Below, one piece after another: positions 1 through 6,736 of a DNA stretch of 7,815 bases; positions within the stretch are counted from its first letter, which is position 1, and the number at the start of each line of letters is the position of its first letter. Both the position numbers and the translations under genes were made by a program. The stretch is from Oscillospiraceae bacterium (GTDB taxonomy: Bacteria; Bacillota; Clostridia; Oscillospirales; UBA929), in contig WRLJ01000067.1 of the NCBI GenBank assembly GCA_009777685.1, forward strand, positions 1-7,815. Reading direction: 5' to 3'. Below the pieces are notes generated by a model. It had not been told where the DNA came from. It saw only the letters and a list, made by a program, of their open reading frames with translations, and ran no database searches.

Positions 1-584
1 GCCGGCGCGGTCGGACCGCGCCCGGCGGCCGGGGATTTGGAGGCGTCTTCCTCGCCGGAAGCCCCGCTTCCCGCGGGAGAGGGAATTTCCGTAAGCGGCG
101 GCGCTTCGCGCGGAGGGCGGCTCTCCCGAGGAGGGCGGCCCTCCCGAGGGGGACGCTCCCCGCGCGGAAAACGGTCCTCCCTCGGAGCCGGCGGAGAGGG
201 GGCCGCGTCAACGGCGTTTTTGGCGGCGATGCGTTCCAGCACACTCATCGCGGCGGCGTGCGCCTCCTTGGGCGATATCGCGGCCGGCGCGGGAGACGCG
301 GCGGCGGGGCGCGGCGGACTGTCCTCGCGCGCGGGGAGAGCTTCGGGCGGCGGCGGGAACACGGGATCGCTCAGCGCGTAGCGCGGCGCGGGCCGGGGGG
401 CTTTTTTCTCCTCCTTCGGCTCATAGGCCGCCACGACCTCCACGAGGGGCTTTTGAAGCCAGCCCAGCAGTCCTTTGCGGCGGATGGTGCGCTGGTTGAG
501 GATGAACGCCTCCACGCCCAGCTCCTCGCGCACCTGTGCCATGCAGGCGGTGATGTCCTCGCCGATATAGCGTTTTACGTTCAT
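1..584 (-). CDS. flhF: FlhF, SRP-type GTPase for flagellar placement, N-terminal part only
   Basis: The first 195 residues of FlhF are present; the window edge cuts the gene before the GTPase (NG) domain. Residues 1-55, starting MNVKRYIGEDITACMAQVRE and containing ELGVEAFILNQRTIRRKG and a VEVVAAYE strand, match the FlhF N-terminal B domain. From about residue 56 the protein becomes a Pro/Ala/Arg/Glu-rich linker, with four hexapeptide repeats at residues 137-160. Known family role: a membrane-associated GTPase related to Ffh/FtsY that controls position and number of flagella and recruits early basal-body parts. The ATG overlaps the flhA stop as ATGA, with GGGTGGTGA just upstream as a ribosome binding site, so translation is probably coupled to flhA. 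The position after flhA is usual in Firmicutes. The N-terminal match and the context make the call firm, although the catalytic domain is not seen. Confidence 0.9.
   Translation of the reverse strand, partial: MNVKRYIGEDITACMAQVREELGVEAFILNQRTIRRKGLLGWLQKPLVEVVAAYEPKEEKKAPRPAPRYALSDPVFPPPPEALPAREDSPPRPAAASPAPAAISPKEAHAAAMSVLERIAAKNAVDAAPSPPAPREDRFPRGERPPREGRPPRESRPPREAPPLTEIPSPAGSGASGEEDASKSPAAGRGPTAP
105..176 (-). repeat. Four 18-base in-frame repeats in the FlhF linker
   Basis: Four consecutive hexapeptides, DRFPRG, ERPPRE, GRPPRE and SRPPRE, occupy FlhF residues 137-160. The DNA units are 18 bases and similar but not identical, so this is a diverged tandem duplication. The units are strongly basic and proline-rich. 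They lie between the N-terminal domain and the expected GTPase domain. Unit gain or loss would keep the reading frame. Confidence 0.8.
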
Positions 585-2617
585 ACACTCACCACCCCTT
601 CGGCATGAATGTCAACATTTTGCTCCAGCTCGTTAAACGAAAGCACGACCAAATCGGGCGCGAGGGATTCCACCATCCGCTTGAAATGGAAACGCACAAC
701 CGGGCTGGTCAGAACGACGGGCGAGAGCCCGACGGAGTTCATGCGCTCCACCGCGCTTCGCAGGGAGCCGAACATGCGCTGTACCGTGTCGCCGTCCATA
801 TTGACATAGCTGCCCTGATCGGTCTGACGGATGTTGTCGAGAATCAGATGCTCCAGATCGGGGTCCAGCGTAATCACATGGGCCTTGCGGTCCGGCACGA
901 ATTTCGCGGTGATGGAGCGTTTCAGCGCCTGCCGCACATATTCCGTCAGCATATCCGGGTCGCGCGTCATGCTCGAGCGGTCGCTCAGGGTCTCCAGAAT
1001 GGTCGCCATGTCGCGGATGGACACGCCCTCGCGCAGCAGGCCGCTCAAGACACGCTGTATCTCGCCCAGGCCGAACTGCTTGGGAATGACCTCATCGACC
1101 AGCGTCGGCTGGCTCTGGCGCAGGTTGTCGACCAGCACCTGCACCTGCTGGCGGCCCAGCAGCTCAAAGGCGTGCCGCCGCACGACCTCGGTCAGGTGCG
1201 TGGCAATCACGGAGGGCGGATCGACGATCGTATAGCCCAGCAGCTCGGCGCGCTCGCGCTGGGCGGAGGAAATCCACTTGGCCGGCAGCCCGAACGCGGG
1301 CTCGATGGTCTCGATGCCCTGGATGTCCTGCATGATATCGCCGGGATTCATGGCCAAATAGTGGTCCAGCATGATCTCGCCCTCGGCGACGATGTTGCCT
1401 TTGATGCGTATGGCGTACTGATTGGCTGCGGCGTGGATGTTGTCGCGCAGGCGGATCACCGGCACGATCATCCCCAGCTCGATGGCGCACTGGCGGCGGA
1501 TCATCACCACGCGGTCCAGCAAATCGCCGCCCTGCGACGGCTCCACCAGCGGCACGATGCCGTAGCCGAATTCCAGCTCGATGGGGTCGACCTGCAGCAG
1601 GGAGACGACGTTTTCCGGCTTGCGCGTTTCCTCGGCCTCGATTTCCGCCTGGGGCGTGACGTCATCCGTCTCCTTGCGCCGGCGGGCGCCCGCCAGCAGT
1701 ATTCCCAGCACGATGAGCGTGCCGCCGATGGAAAACGTGGCGTAGAACGGCATTCCGATCAGGGTGGTCAGCATCAGCACACCGCCGGCGATCATCAGGA
1801 TCACAGGCTGCTGGGTAATCTGGCGGCTGACGTCCTGGCCCATGCTGTCGTCGGTCGCGGCCTTGGTCACGATCAGGCCCGTCGCGGCGGAAATCAGAAC
1901 GGAGGGGATGATGGAGCTGAGGCCGTCGCCGATCGCGGCCAGCACGTAAGTGTTGACGGGATCGGGCACGCCCTGCATGGACCCCATAATCAGACCGCCG
2001 ATCACGTTGATGGCCAGCGTGATGATGCTCAGGATGTTGTCGCCCTTGACAAACTTCGTGGCTCCGTCCATGGACCCGTAGAAGTCGGCCTCGCGGGCGA
2101 CATTCGTGCGGCGGCGGCGGGCCTCGGTCTCGTCGATGGCGCCGGAGTTCAGGTCCGCGTCAATGGCCATCTGCTTGCCGGGCATGGCGTCCAGCGTAAA
2201 GCGCGCCGCGACCTCGGAGACGCGCTCGGCGCCCTTGGTGATGACCAGCAGCTGGACAATGACCAGCAGCAGGAACACGATGGCTCCGATGACGATGTTG
2301 TTGCCGCCCATCACCTCGCCGAAGGTCCGGATGACGTTGCCGGCGTCGCCCTGGTTGCCGAGGATCAGGCGCGTGGAGGAAAGGTTCAGCGCCACGCGGA
2401 AAATCGTCAGGACCAGCAGCAGCGACGGGAAGGTGGAGAAGTCCAGCGCCTCCCGCGTGGAGACGGCGATCAGCAGCACGGTGACGGCCAGCGCGATATT
2501 GATCACGATGAGCATATCCATCAGGAACGTGCCCAGCGTCACCAGCAGCATCAGCACAACGGAGACGATGACGCACGCGATAACGATATCCGCCGTCTTG
2601 AACTTCAGCGCCGGCAT
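581..2617 (-). CDS. flhA: FlhA, flagellar export gate subunit
   Basis: A complete 678-residue FlhA, the usual family length. The N-terminal half (about residues 10-310) contains about eight hydrophobic segments. It includes the conserved FHIPEP family stretch at residues 132-159 (RVSEVAARFTLDAMPGKQM, then IDADLNSG) and the cytoplasmic loop with AREADFYGSMDGA and KFVKGD (about 175-193). Residues from about 311 form the soluble domain, starting with a charged acidic linker. Known role: FlhA forms a nonameric ring in the export gate, uses the proton motive force, and docks chaperone-substrate complexes through its cytoplasmic domain. The ATG follows a strong ribosome binding site, GGAGGTGA (2624-2631), six bases away. 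A 100-base gap with a promoter separates it from flhB, and the stop overlaps the flhF start by 4 bases. No defect is visible. Confidence 0.98.
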   Translation of the reverse strand: MPALKFKTADIVIACVIVSVVLMLLVTLGTFLMDMLIVINIALAVTVLLIAVSTREALDFSTFPSLLLVLTIFRVALNLSSTRLILGNQGDAGNVIRTFGEVMGGNNIVIGAIVFLLLVIVQLLVITKGAERVSEVAARFTLDAMPGKQMAIDADLNSGAIDETEARRRRTNVAREADFYGSMDGATKFVKGDNILSIITLAINVIGGLIMGSMQGVPDPVNTYVLAAIGDGLSSIIPSVLISAATGLIVTKAATDDSMGQDVSRQITQQPVILMIAGGVLMLTTLIGMPFYATFSIGGTLIVLGILLAGARRRKETDDVTPQAEIEAEETRKPENVVSLLQVDPIELEFGYGIVPLVEPSQGGDLLDRVVMIRRQCAIELGMIVPVIRLRDNIHAAANQYAIRIKGNIVAEGEIMLDHYLAMNPGDIMQDIQGIETIEPAFGLPAKWISSAQRERAELLGYTIVDPPSVIATHLTEVVRRHAFELLGRQQVQVLVDNLRQSQPTLVDEVIPKQFGLGEIQRVLSGLLREGVSIRDMATILETLSDRSSMTRDPDMLTEYVRQALKRSITAKFVPDRKAHVITLDPDLEHLILDNIRQTDQGSYVNMDGDTVQRMFGSLRSAVERMNSVGLSPVVLTSPVVRFHFKRMVESLAPDLVVLSFNELEQNVDIHAEGVVSV

Positions 2618-2654
2618 ACGCGCTCACCTCCCCTCACCGCTGCACATTCTATTT

Positions 2655-2683
2655 ATTATACATAATATTTGCTCCGACTTCAA
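2655..2683 (-). promoter_or_regulatory. Vegetative (sigma-70/SigA-type) promoter before flhA
   Basis: On the minus strand, TTGAAG (2678-2683) and a perfect TATAAT (2655-2660) are separated by exactly 17 bases, in the only AT-rich island of the flhB-flhA gap. Transcription would start near 2648-2649, giving a leader of about 31 bases that contains the GGAGGTGA ribosome binding site of flhA. It does not match the flagellar SigD pattern (TAAA, about 15 bases, GCCGATAT). The sequence match is strong; activity is inferred. Confidence 0.72.
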
Positions 2684-2717
2684 GGCCCACGGTATTTTTT
2701 CCGTTCCGGCACAGGCT

Positions 2718-3797
2718 TCACGGGGCGGCCGGGCCCGGGTTCTTCGCTCTGTAGACTCTGGCCAGGATTTCGGCCACGGCGGCAAACATCTCCTCCGGAA
2801 TCCTGTCGCCCACCTCGCAGGCCAGAAAAAGCGCCTGGGCCACCGGCTTGTTCTCGACGATTTCAACGCCCAGCTCCCGGGCTTTTTCTTTCAATTTTTG
2901 GGCGACATAATCCTTTCCTTTGGCGACCACCACCGGTTCGGGGGCCTCCTCCTCATGATAGCGGAGCGCGACGGCATAATGCGTGGGGTTGGTGATCACG
3001 ACGTCGGCCTTCGGCAGCGACTGCATCATGCGCATCATGCTCATCTCGCGCTGCCGCTGGCGGCGCTTGGCCCGAATCTGCGGGTCGCCCTCCTGCATTT
3101 TGTATTCCTGCTTGACCTCATGCTTGGTCATTTTCAGATTTTTCTCGTATTCCCACCACTGATAGAAATAATCCGCCACGCCGATGGCAAACAGGGCCAG
3201 AACCGCCTTGAACGCCATGGCGAAGATGGTAGACGCGAGATGCGCGCCCGCCTGCGCGATATCCTCCTCAACCATCCCGGGGAAGCCCTCGAAGCCGCGC
3301 ACAAACTCCAGATAGACGACCACGCCCACAATGGATATCTTCAGTACGGCCTTGAGCATTTCCACCAGGCTCCGGATGGAGAACAGGCGCTTTAAGCCTT
3401 GCAGGGGGTTGATTTTGCTGAATTGCGGCTTGATTGTTTCGGTCGAGTATAAAAATCCGACCTGGAGCAGATTGACGCCCACCCCCATCACGATGGCGGT
3501 CAGCAGCAGCGGCAGCGCGATGCGTATAATCGTCAGCAGGGAGCTTACGACCAGCAGGTGCGCGTCGTTGGCCGTCGGCCGCCCCGCGGAGGCGATGGCG
3601 TCGCCCAGGCTGAACGTCGCCATGCCGCGCACATCGTCCATCATGGAGCCGCCAAAAAAATACAGTACGCCGAACATGACCAGCGTCAGAATGGCGGTGT
3701 TGATTTCCGCGCTTTTCAGCACCTGCCCCTTCTTGCGGGCTTCCCGCCGTTTATGAGGGGTTGCTTTTTCGGTTTTTTCGCCCTGATCTCCGGTCAT
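2718..3797 (-). CDS. flhB: FlhB, flagellar export gate and substrate-specificity switch
   Basis: A 359-residue FlhB, close to the family's usual length. The N-terminus has the typical basic EKTEKATPHKRREARKKG segment (residues 7-24). Four hydrophobic segments follow at roughly 34-50, 83-112, 150-166 and 186-210. The cytoplasmic domain contains the autocleavage motif NPTH (N270-P271-T272-H273) inside VVITNPTHYAVALRY. Known role: self-cleavage between Asn and Pro switches export from rod/hook to filament substrates. An in-frame GTG 12 bases upstream (3807-3809) would give 363 residues. I chose the ATG at 3795-3797 because GGGTGGTGA lies five bases before it, while the GTG has no ribosome binding site and lies within this one. 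flhB is separate from fliR, with a 50-base gap, whereas some clostridia carry a fliR-flhB fusion. Confidence 0.96.
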   Translation of the reverse strand: MTGDQGEKTEKATPHKRREARKKGQVLKSAEINTAILTLVMFGVLYFFGGSMMDDVRGMATFSLGDAIASAGRPTANDAHLLVVSSLLTIIRIALPLLLTAIVMGVGVNLLQVGFLYSTETIKPQFSKINPLQGLKRLFSIRSLVEMLKAVLKISIVGVVVYLEFVRGFEGFPGMVEEDIAQAGAHLASTIFAMAFKAVLALFAIGVADYFYQWWEYEKNLKMTKHEVKQEYKMQEGDPQIRAKRRQRQREMSMMRMMQSLPKADVVITNPTHYAVALRYHEEEAPEPVVVAKGKDYVAQKLKEKARELGVEIVENKPVAQALFLACEVGDRIPEEMFAAVAEILARVYRAKNPGPAAP

Positions 3798-3802
3798 GCG
3801 GT

Positions 3803-3811
3803 TCACCACCC
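3803..3811 (-). promoter_or_regulatory. Ribosome binding site that decides the flhB start
   Basis: On the minus strand GGGTGGTGA lies five bases before the ATG at 3795-3797. The alternative GTG start at 3807-3809 falls inside this motif and has nothing similar upstream. A near-identical motif, GGGTGGTGA, precedes flhF. Confidence 0.6.
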
Positions 3812-3813
3812 GT

Positions 3814-3833
3814 CAACGGACGGCCGCCCGTTG
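3814..3833 (-). other. Short hairpin in the fliR-flhB gap
   Basis: On the minus strand CAACGGGC and GTCCGTTG can pair as an 8-base stem (one G-U pair) around a GGCC loop. It ends two bases before the flhB ribosome binding site. There is no T tract after it, so it is not an intrinsic terminator. It could affect mRNA processing or flhB translation, or be a chance product of high GC. Confidence 0.4.
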
Positions 3834-3847
3834 TCAATTTCCCGCCG

Positions 3848-4639
3848 TCACCCCGGCGCCAAATGCGCGAACAGCAGGTCAATCGCCTCATACATCCGGT
3901 CAAAAAAACCGTCGGTCAGCGCAACGAACGCGGGGATGCACACCAGCAGGGAAACCAGTCCCACGGCGACCCGGATGGGAATGCCGATCACAAAAACATT
4001 CATCTGCGGCGCCGTGCGCACGATGATGCCCAGCGCGATCTCGCACAGCAGCGCCGAGGCGATGACCGGCATGGAAATCCGTATGGCCAGCACAAAGGTG
4101 CTGACAAACAGCTGAAGGGCGGCCCCGGCGATCTCCGGGGCGATGACCGCGCCGCCGACGGGGATGACCTCAAAGGTGCGTCTCATGACGGCCACCAGAA
4201 TCGGAATGCCGTCGGCCAGCAGAAAGCACTGGATGAACATCAGGTTCAGCAGGCTGCCGGCGATCGGCATCTGCATCCCCGTGCCGGGATCAAACTGGTT
4301 GGCCATGGCAAAGCCGATCTGCATGTCGATGATGTGGCCCGCCGTCTGGAGCGTCATAAAAAACAGGATCGTCCCGAACCCGAGGACAAATCCAACCAGC
4401 AGCTCCAGCAATACCGCGCCCGCCAGCGCCACCGGCGTGTCAAACGGATAGCCCTCCACCACCGGCGGGGGGAAATTGATCAGCAGAAACGCCGTCAGCA
4501 GCGACAGGCCAATCTTGGCCATGTTCGGAAGGTTGGTGCGCCCCAGAATGGGGGAAAGCACAAACATGGCCGTCATACGCGTCATAATCAGCAGAAACTG
4601 GACCAGCCAGACCAGCGCCGCATCCGTGTTCGTCGTCAT
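3848..4639 (-). CDS. fliR: FliR, flagellar export gate membrane protein
   Basis: A complete 263-residue FliR, normal for the family. It is almost entirely hydrophobic, with about six membrane segments. Recognisable conserved stretches are ILGRTNLPNMAKIGLS (31-46), AGHIIDMQIGFAMANQFDPG (100-119), and APQMNVFVIGIPIRV (210-224). Known role: one FliR completes the helical FliP5-FliQ4-FliR1 channel at the core of the export gate, inside the MS ring. Its ATG overlaps the fliQ stop as ATGA and lacks a strong ribosome binding site of its own, which points to translational coupling with fliQ. The C-terminus ends normally (AHLAPG) and is not fused to FlhB. Confidence 0.97.
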   Translation of the reverse strand: MTTNTDAALVWLVQFLLIMTRMTAMFVLSPILGRTNLPNMAKIGLSLLTAFLLINFPPPVVEGYPFDTPVALAGAVLLELLVGFVLGFGTILFFMTLQTAGHIIDMQIGFAMANQFDPGTGMQMPIAGSLLNLMFIQCFLLADGIPILVAVMRRTFEVIPVGGAVIAPEIAGAALQLFVSTFVLAIRISMPVIASALLCEIALGIIVRTAPQMNVFVIGIPIRVAVGLVSLLVCIPAFVALTDGFFDRMYEAIDLLFAHLAPG

Positions 4640-4905
4640 ACGCCGCTTCGTACAATCATTTCAAACAAGCTGGTGGTAAAATCGGTCAGCCGCGTCAGCA
4701 TCCAGCGCCCGAACAGAATCAGGGCAAGAAACACGCAGACAATTTTCGCCACAAACACGATGGTTTGCTCGTTGATCTGCGTGGTCGCCTGAACGACCGA
4801 TATAAACAGGCCCACCACCAGTCCCAGCCCCAGCATCGGCAGGGCGACGATCAATATCGTCAGCACCGCTTCGGTGATGACCTGCGCCACTTCGCCCTGT
4901 GTCAC
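4636..4905 (-). CDS. fliQ: FliQ, small flagellar export gate membrane protein
   Basis: An 89-residue FliQ, the usual length, with two hydrophobic hairpin helices (about residues 14-39 and 48-68). The conserved QATTQINEQTI loop (39-49) lies between them. Known role: four FliQ copies wrap the outside of the FliP/FliR channel. The start is GTG at 4903-4905. A GGGGGTG ribosome binding site lies five bases before it and begins inside the fliP stop region, so fliP and fliQ are probably coupled across their 12-base gap. It overlaps fliR by 4 bases at its end. No other start gives a better fit, because the N-terminal MTQGEVAQVITEA matches the family start. Confidence 0.96.
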   Translation of the reverse strand: MTQGEVAQVITEAVLTILIVALPMLGLGLVVGLFISVVQATTQINEQTIVFVAKIVCVFLALILFGRWMLTRLTDFTTSLFEMIVRSGV

Positions 4906-4917
4906 GCCAGCACCCCC

Positions 4918-5763
4918 TTAGCCGCCGAAGGCCGCAAACGTGCGGATCACCGTTGTCACGATCAGATTCCAGCCGTCCACCAGCACGAAGATCATGATCT
5001 TGAACGGCAGTGAAATCATCACCGGCGGCAGCATCATCATGCCCATACTCATCAGCGCGGACGCCACGATCATGTCAATGACGATAAACGGCACGAAGAT
5101 GTAAAAACCGATGCGGAAGGCGGTCTTGATCTCACTGGTGATAAACGCCGGAATCAGCACATGGGTCGGGATATCGTCATAGCTGTCCACCGTTTCGGGA
5201 AGCCCGGCCAGCGCCATATACTGCTGGAGGTCCCCGTAATTCTCCTGATACACGATCTCCCCCACCATAAAGTCCCGCAGGGGCTGCACGGCCCGCGCGC
5301 CCGCCTCCGCGACGTCGATGGTTCCGTCGTTGAAGGGCCGCCAGGCGTTGGTATTGATGTTTTGAATCGGCCCGTACATGGTGAAGTAGGTCAAAAACAG
5401 CGCCAGCCCGATCAGCACCTGATTGGGCGGCATGGCCTGGGTTCCCATCGCGCTGCGCGTAAACGACAGCACAATCACGATGCGCGTAAACGACGTCATC
5501 ATCACCAGAATCGACGGAACCAGCGTCAGCACGGTCAGCAGCAAAATCAGCTCGATCGTGTTGGCGGCATTTTCGACGGCGGTGTCCCGCAGCAGCTCGG
5601 TGATGAGGTTGAAGGGGAAGATATCCGCGTCCGTCCCGCCTGTCAGGTCCGGCGTCGTGGCCATCACGGGCGTAGCCAGCAAAAACAGGCCAAGCAGCGC
5701 GGCCGTCAGCAAAGACACGGCGCACTTGACCCGATATCGGCGGCTGGACTTATGGTTCATCAT
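4918..5763 (-). CDS. fliP: FliP, flagellar export gate channel protein
   Basis: A complete 281-residue FliP. A signal peptide is visible: basic start (KSSRRYRVK), hydrophobic core, and probable cleavage after ATPVMA at residue 35. This is a known feature of FliP. The two family signatures are clear: MMTSFTRIVIVLSFTRSAMG with MPPNQVLIGLALFLTYF (88-127), and PFIVIDMIVASALMSMGMMM with LPPVMISLPFKIMIFVLVDGW (225-265). Known role: five FliP subunits form most of the export channel, and the loop between the signatures faces the periplasmic side. Two adjacent ATG codons (5761-5763 and 5758-5760) are both possible starts. AAAGGGA lies seven bases before the first, so I used that one. The gap to fliO is 25 bases. 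Confidence 0.98.
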   Translation of the reverse strand: MMNHKSSRRYRVKCAVSLLTAALLGLFLLATPVMATTPDLTGGTDADIFPFNLITELLRDTAVENAANTIELILLLTVLTLVPSILVMMTSFTRIVIVLSFTRSAMGTQAMPPNQVLIGLALFLTYFTMYGPIQNINTNAWRPFNDGTIDVAEAGARAVQPLRDFMVGEIVYQENYGDLQQYMALAGLPETVDSYDDIPTHVLIPAFITSEIKTAFRIGFYIFVPFIVIDMIVASALMSMGMMMLPPVMISLPFKIMIFVLVDGWNLIVTTVIRTFAAFGG

Positions 5764-5788
5764 ATCCCGTTCCCTTTATCCCGCGCGG

Positions 5789-6736
5789 CTAACGCGGATC
5801 GCGTTTCCCGTAGCGGCTCCGGCGTTTGGCGATGGAGTCGAGTATATCGTCAATGGCGTCGTCCCGCGCGGAGCGCGGCACGGGCTTAGTATAGGCAGGT
5901 TTGGCCGTTTCATGACGGCCCGGGCGTTCGCTCAATACGCGCAAAAGCTCCCGCGCGGCGTCCCCGTCCGTCTCCCCAGCACTCGGGGGAAGAGGGCGGG
6001 CCGCGGGAGCGGAGCCGCCTCTCCAAACCGGATCGGTCTGCGCCAAACGGCGCATATTCTCCACGGCGGCGCGGTAATCGGCGGCCGGATGGCTGCGGAT
6101 GGGAGAAGGATTCCCGCCGCCGGAGCCGCCCTCAGGGTTCCGCGGCGGAGACGGAGGGGGGGGCGGCACGGGGTCCCGCGCGGCCTGCGCCGTCTCTTCC
6201 GCCTTCTGCTGACGCCGCACGGCCTCCAGAATGGCGGCGAACGCCTCGGTGTCCTCGTCTCCGGAGCGTGCCTTGGGCGTCGGATACATCGGCTTGGCGC
6301 CCTTGGGCAAAAGGCGCATATTCAACCTCAAGTTGTGCCAAAAGCGCTCCCAAAATGTGGAGCGCTCAAGCTCGCCGCCGCTCGCGGGCGGCGCGGAGGG
6401 TCCGGCGGCCTTCAAATTCAGCTCGACGGGGTCCAATTCACACAGCAACCCGCCGCCCTCGCGGCCGACACAGACGACCAGGACGCGCGCGCCGACGCCA
6501 AGCACAAGAATCTGGCAGTCCCGGCTGACCGGAAAACGGTCCAGAACCCGCAGATAGCGGCTCTGGCGGCCCAGGCCCGCGCGCGAGAACAGACGGAGCA
6601 GCAGCAGCATACCGGCGATCACCGCCACACACAGGAGGACGGCGCCTATAAAGCCCCACGGATCGCTGCCGGCGCTGCCGGCGCTGCCGGCGCTGCCGGC
6701 GGCCGGCAGCCGGGCATACACGGAACAGTCCGGCAC
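5789..6736 (-). CDS. fliO: FliO, FliP-assembly factor with a long cytoplasmic tail
   Basis: A 315-residue protein. The conserved part is short: an N-terminal outside segment with an AGS repeat (13-24), one membrane helix at about 27-50, then LGRQSRYLRVLDRFPVSRDC with QILVLGVGARVLVVCVGREG (55-94). These match the FliO/FliZ family (one helix followed by a small beta-rich domain). Known role: FliO helps build or stabilise the FliP ring. Residues from about 115 to 315 are an extension rich in Pro, Gly, Arg and Glu, with a seven-Pro-rich stretch near 189-200 and a basic end (AKRRSRYGKR). This makes it much longer than most FliO proteins (about 100-220 residues). The start is GTG, placed directly after the cheY TAA, with only a weak GGGA upstream, so coupling to cheY is likely. 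Identity rests on the core and on the position between cheY and fliP. Confidence 0.87.
   Translation of the reverse strand: MPDCSVYARLPAAGSAGSAGSAGSDPWGFIGAVLLCVAVIAGMLLLLRLFSRAGLGRQSRYLRVLDRFPVSRDCQILVLGVGARVLVVCVGREGGGLLCELDPVELNLKAAGPSAPPASGGELERSTFWERFWHNLRLNMRLLPKGAKPMYPTPKARSGDEDTEAFAAILEAVRRQQKAEETAQAARDPVPPPPPSPPRNPEGGSGGGNPSPIRSHPAADYRAAVENMRRLAQTDPVWRGGSAPAARPLPPSAGETDGDAARELLRVLSERPGRHETAKPAYTKPVPRSARDDAIDDILDSIAKRRSRYGKRDPR
6665..6700 (-). repeat. Four perfect 9-base repeats at the FliO N-terminus
   Basis: On the plus strand GCTGCCGGC occurs four times without a gap; on the coding strand this reads as (Ala-Gly-Ser)x4, just before the membrane helix. Perfect identity suggests recent slippage. 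Changes in copy number would keep the frame and alter only the length of the outside segment. Confidence 0.9.
6692..6710. repeat. 9-base perfect inverted repeat inside fliO
   Basis: GCTGCCGGC, one G, then GCCGGCAGC form a perfect 9-base inverted repeat with a one-base centre. Its left arm is the last unit of the tandem repeat. In the mRNA it would fold near the GTG start of fliO, about 24 bases into the gene. Confidence 0.8.

Noticed and set aside
605..2665. A plus-strand open frame of 686 codons opposite flhA
   Set aside because: It is rich in His, Gln, Asp, Arg and Gly with no recognisable domain, as expected of the strand opposite a GC-rich gene. flhA on the other strand is unmistakable.
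2106..3395. A plus-strand open frame of 429 codons spanning the flhA-flhB junction
   Set aside because: It is antisense to two clear genes and has a composition typical of a shadow frame; it has no visible domain.
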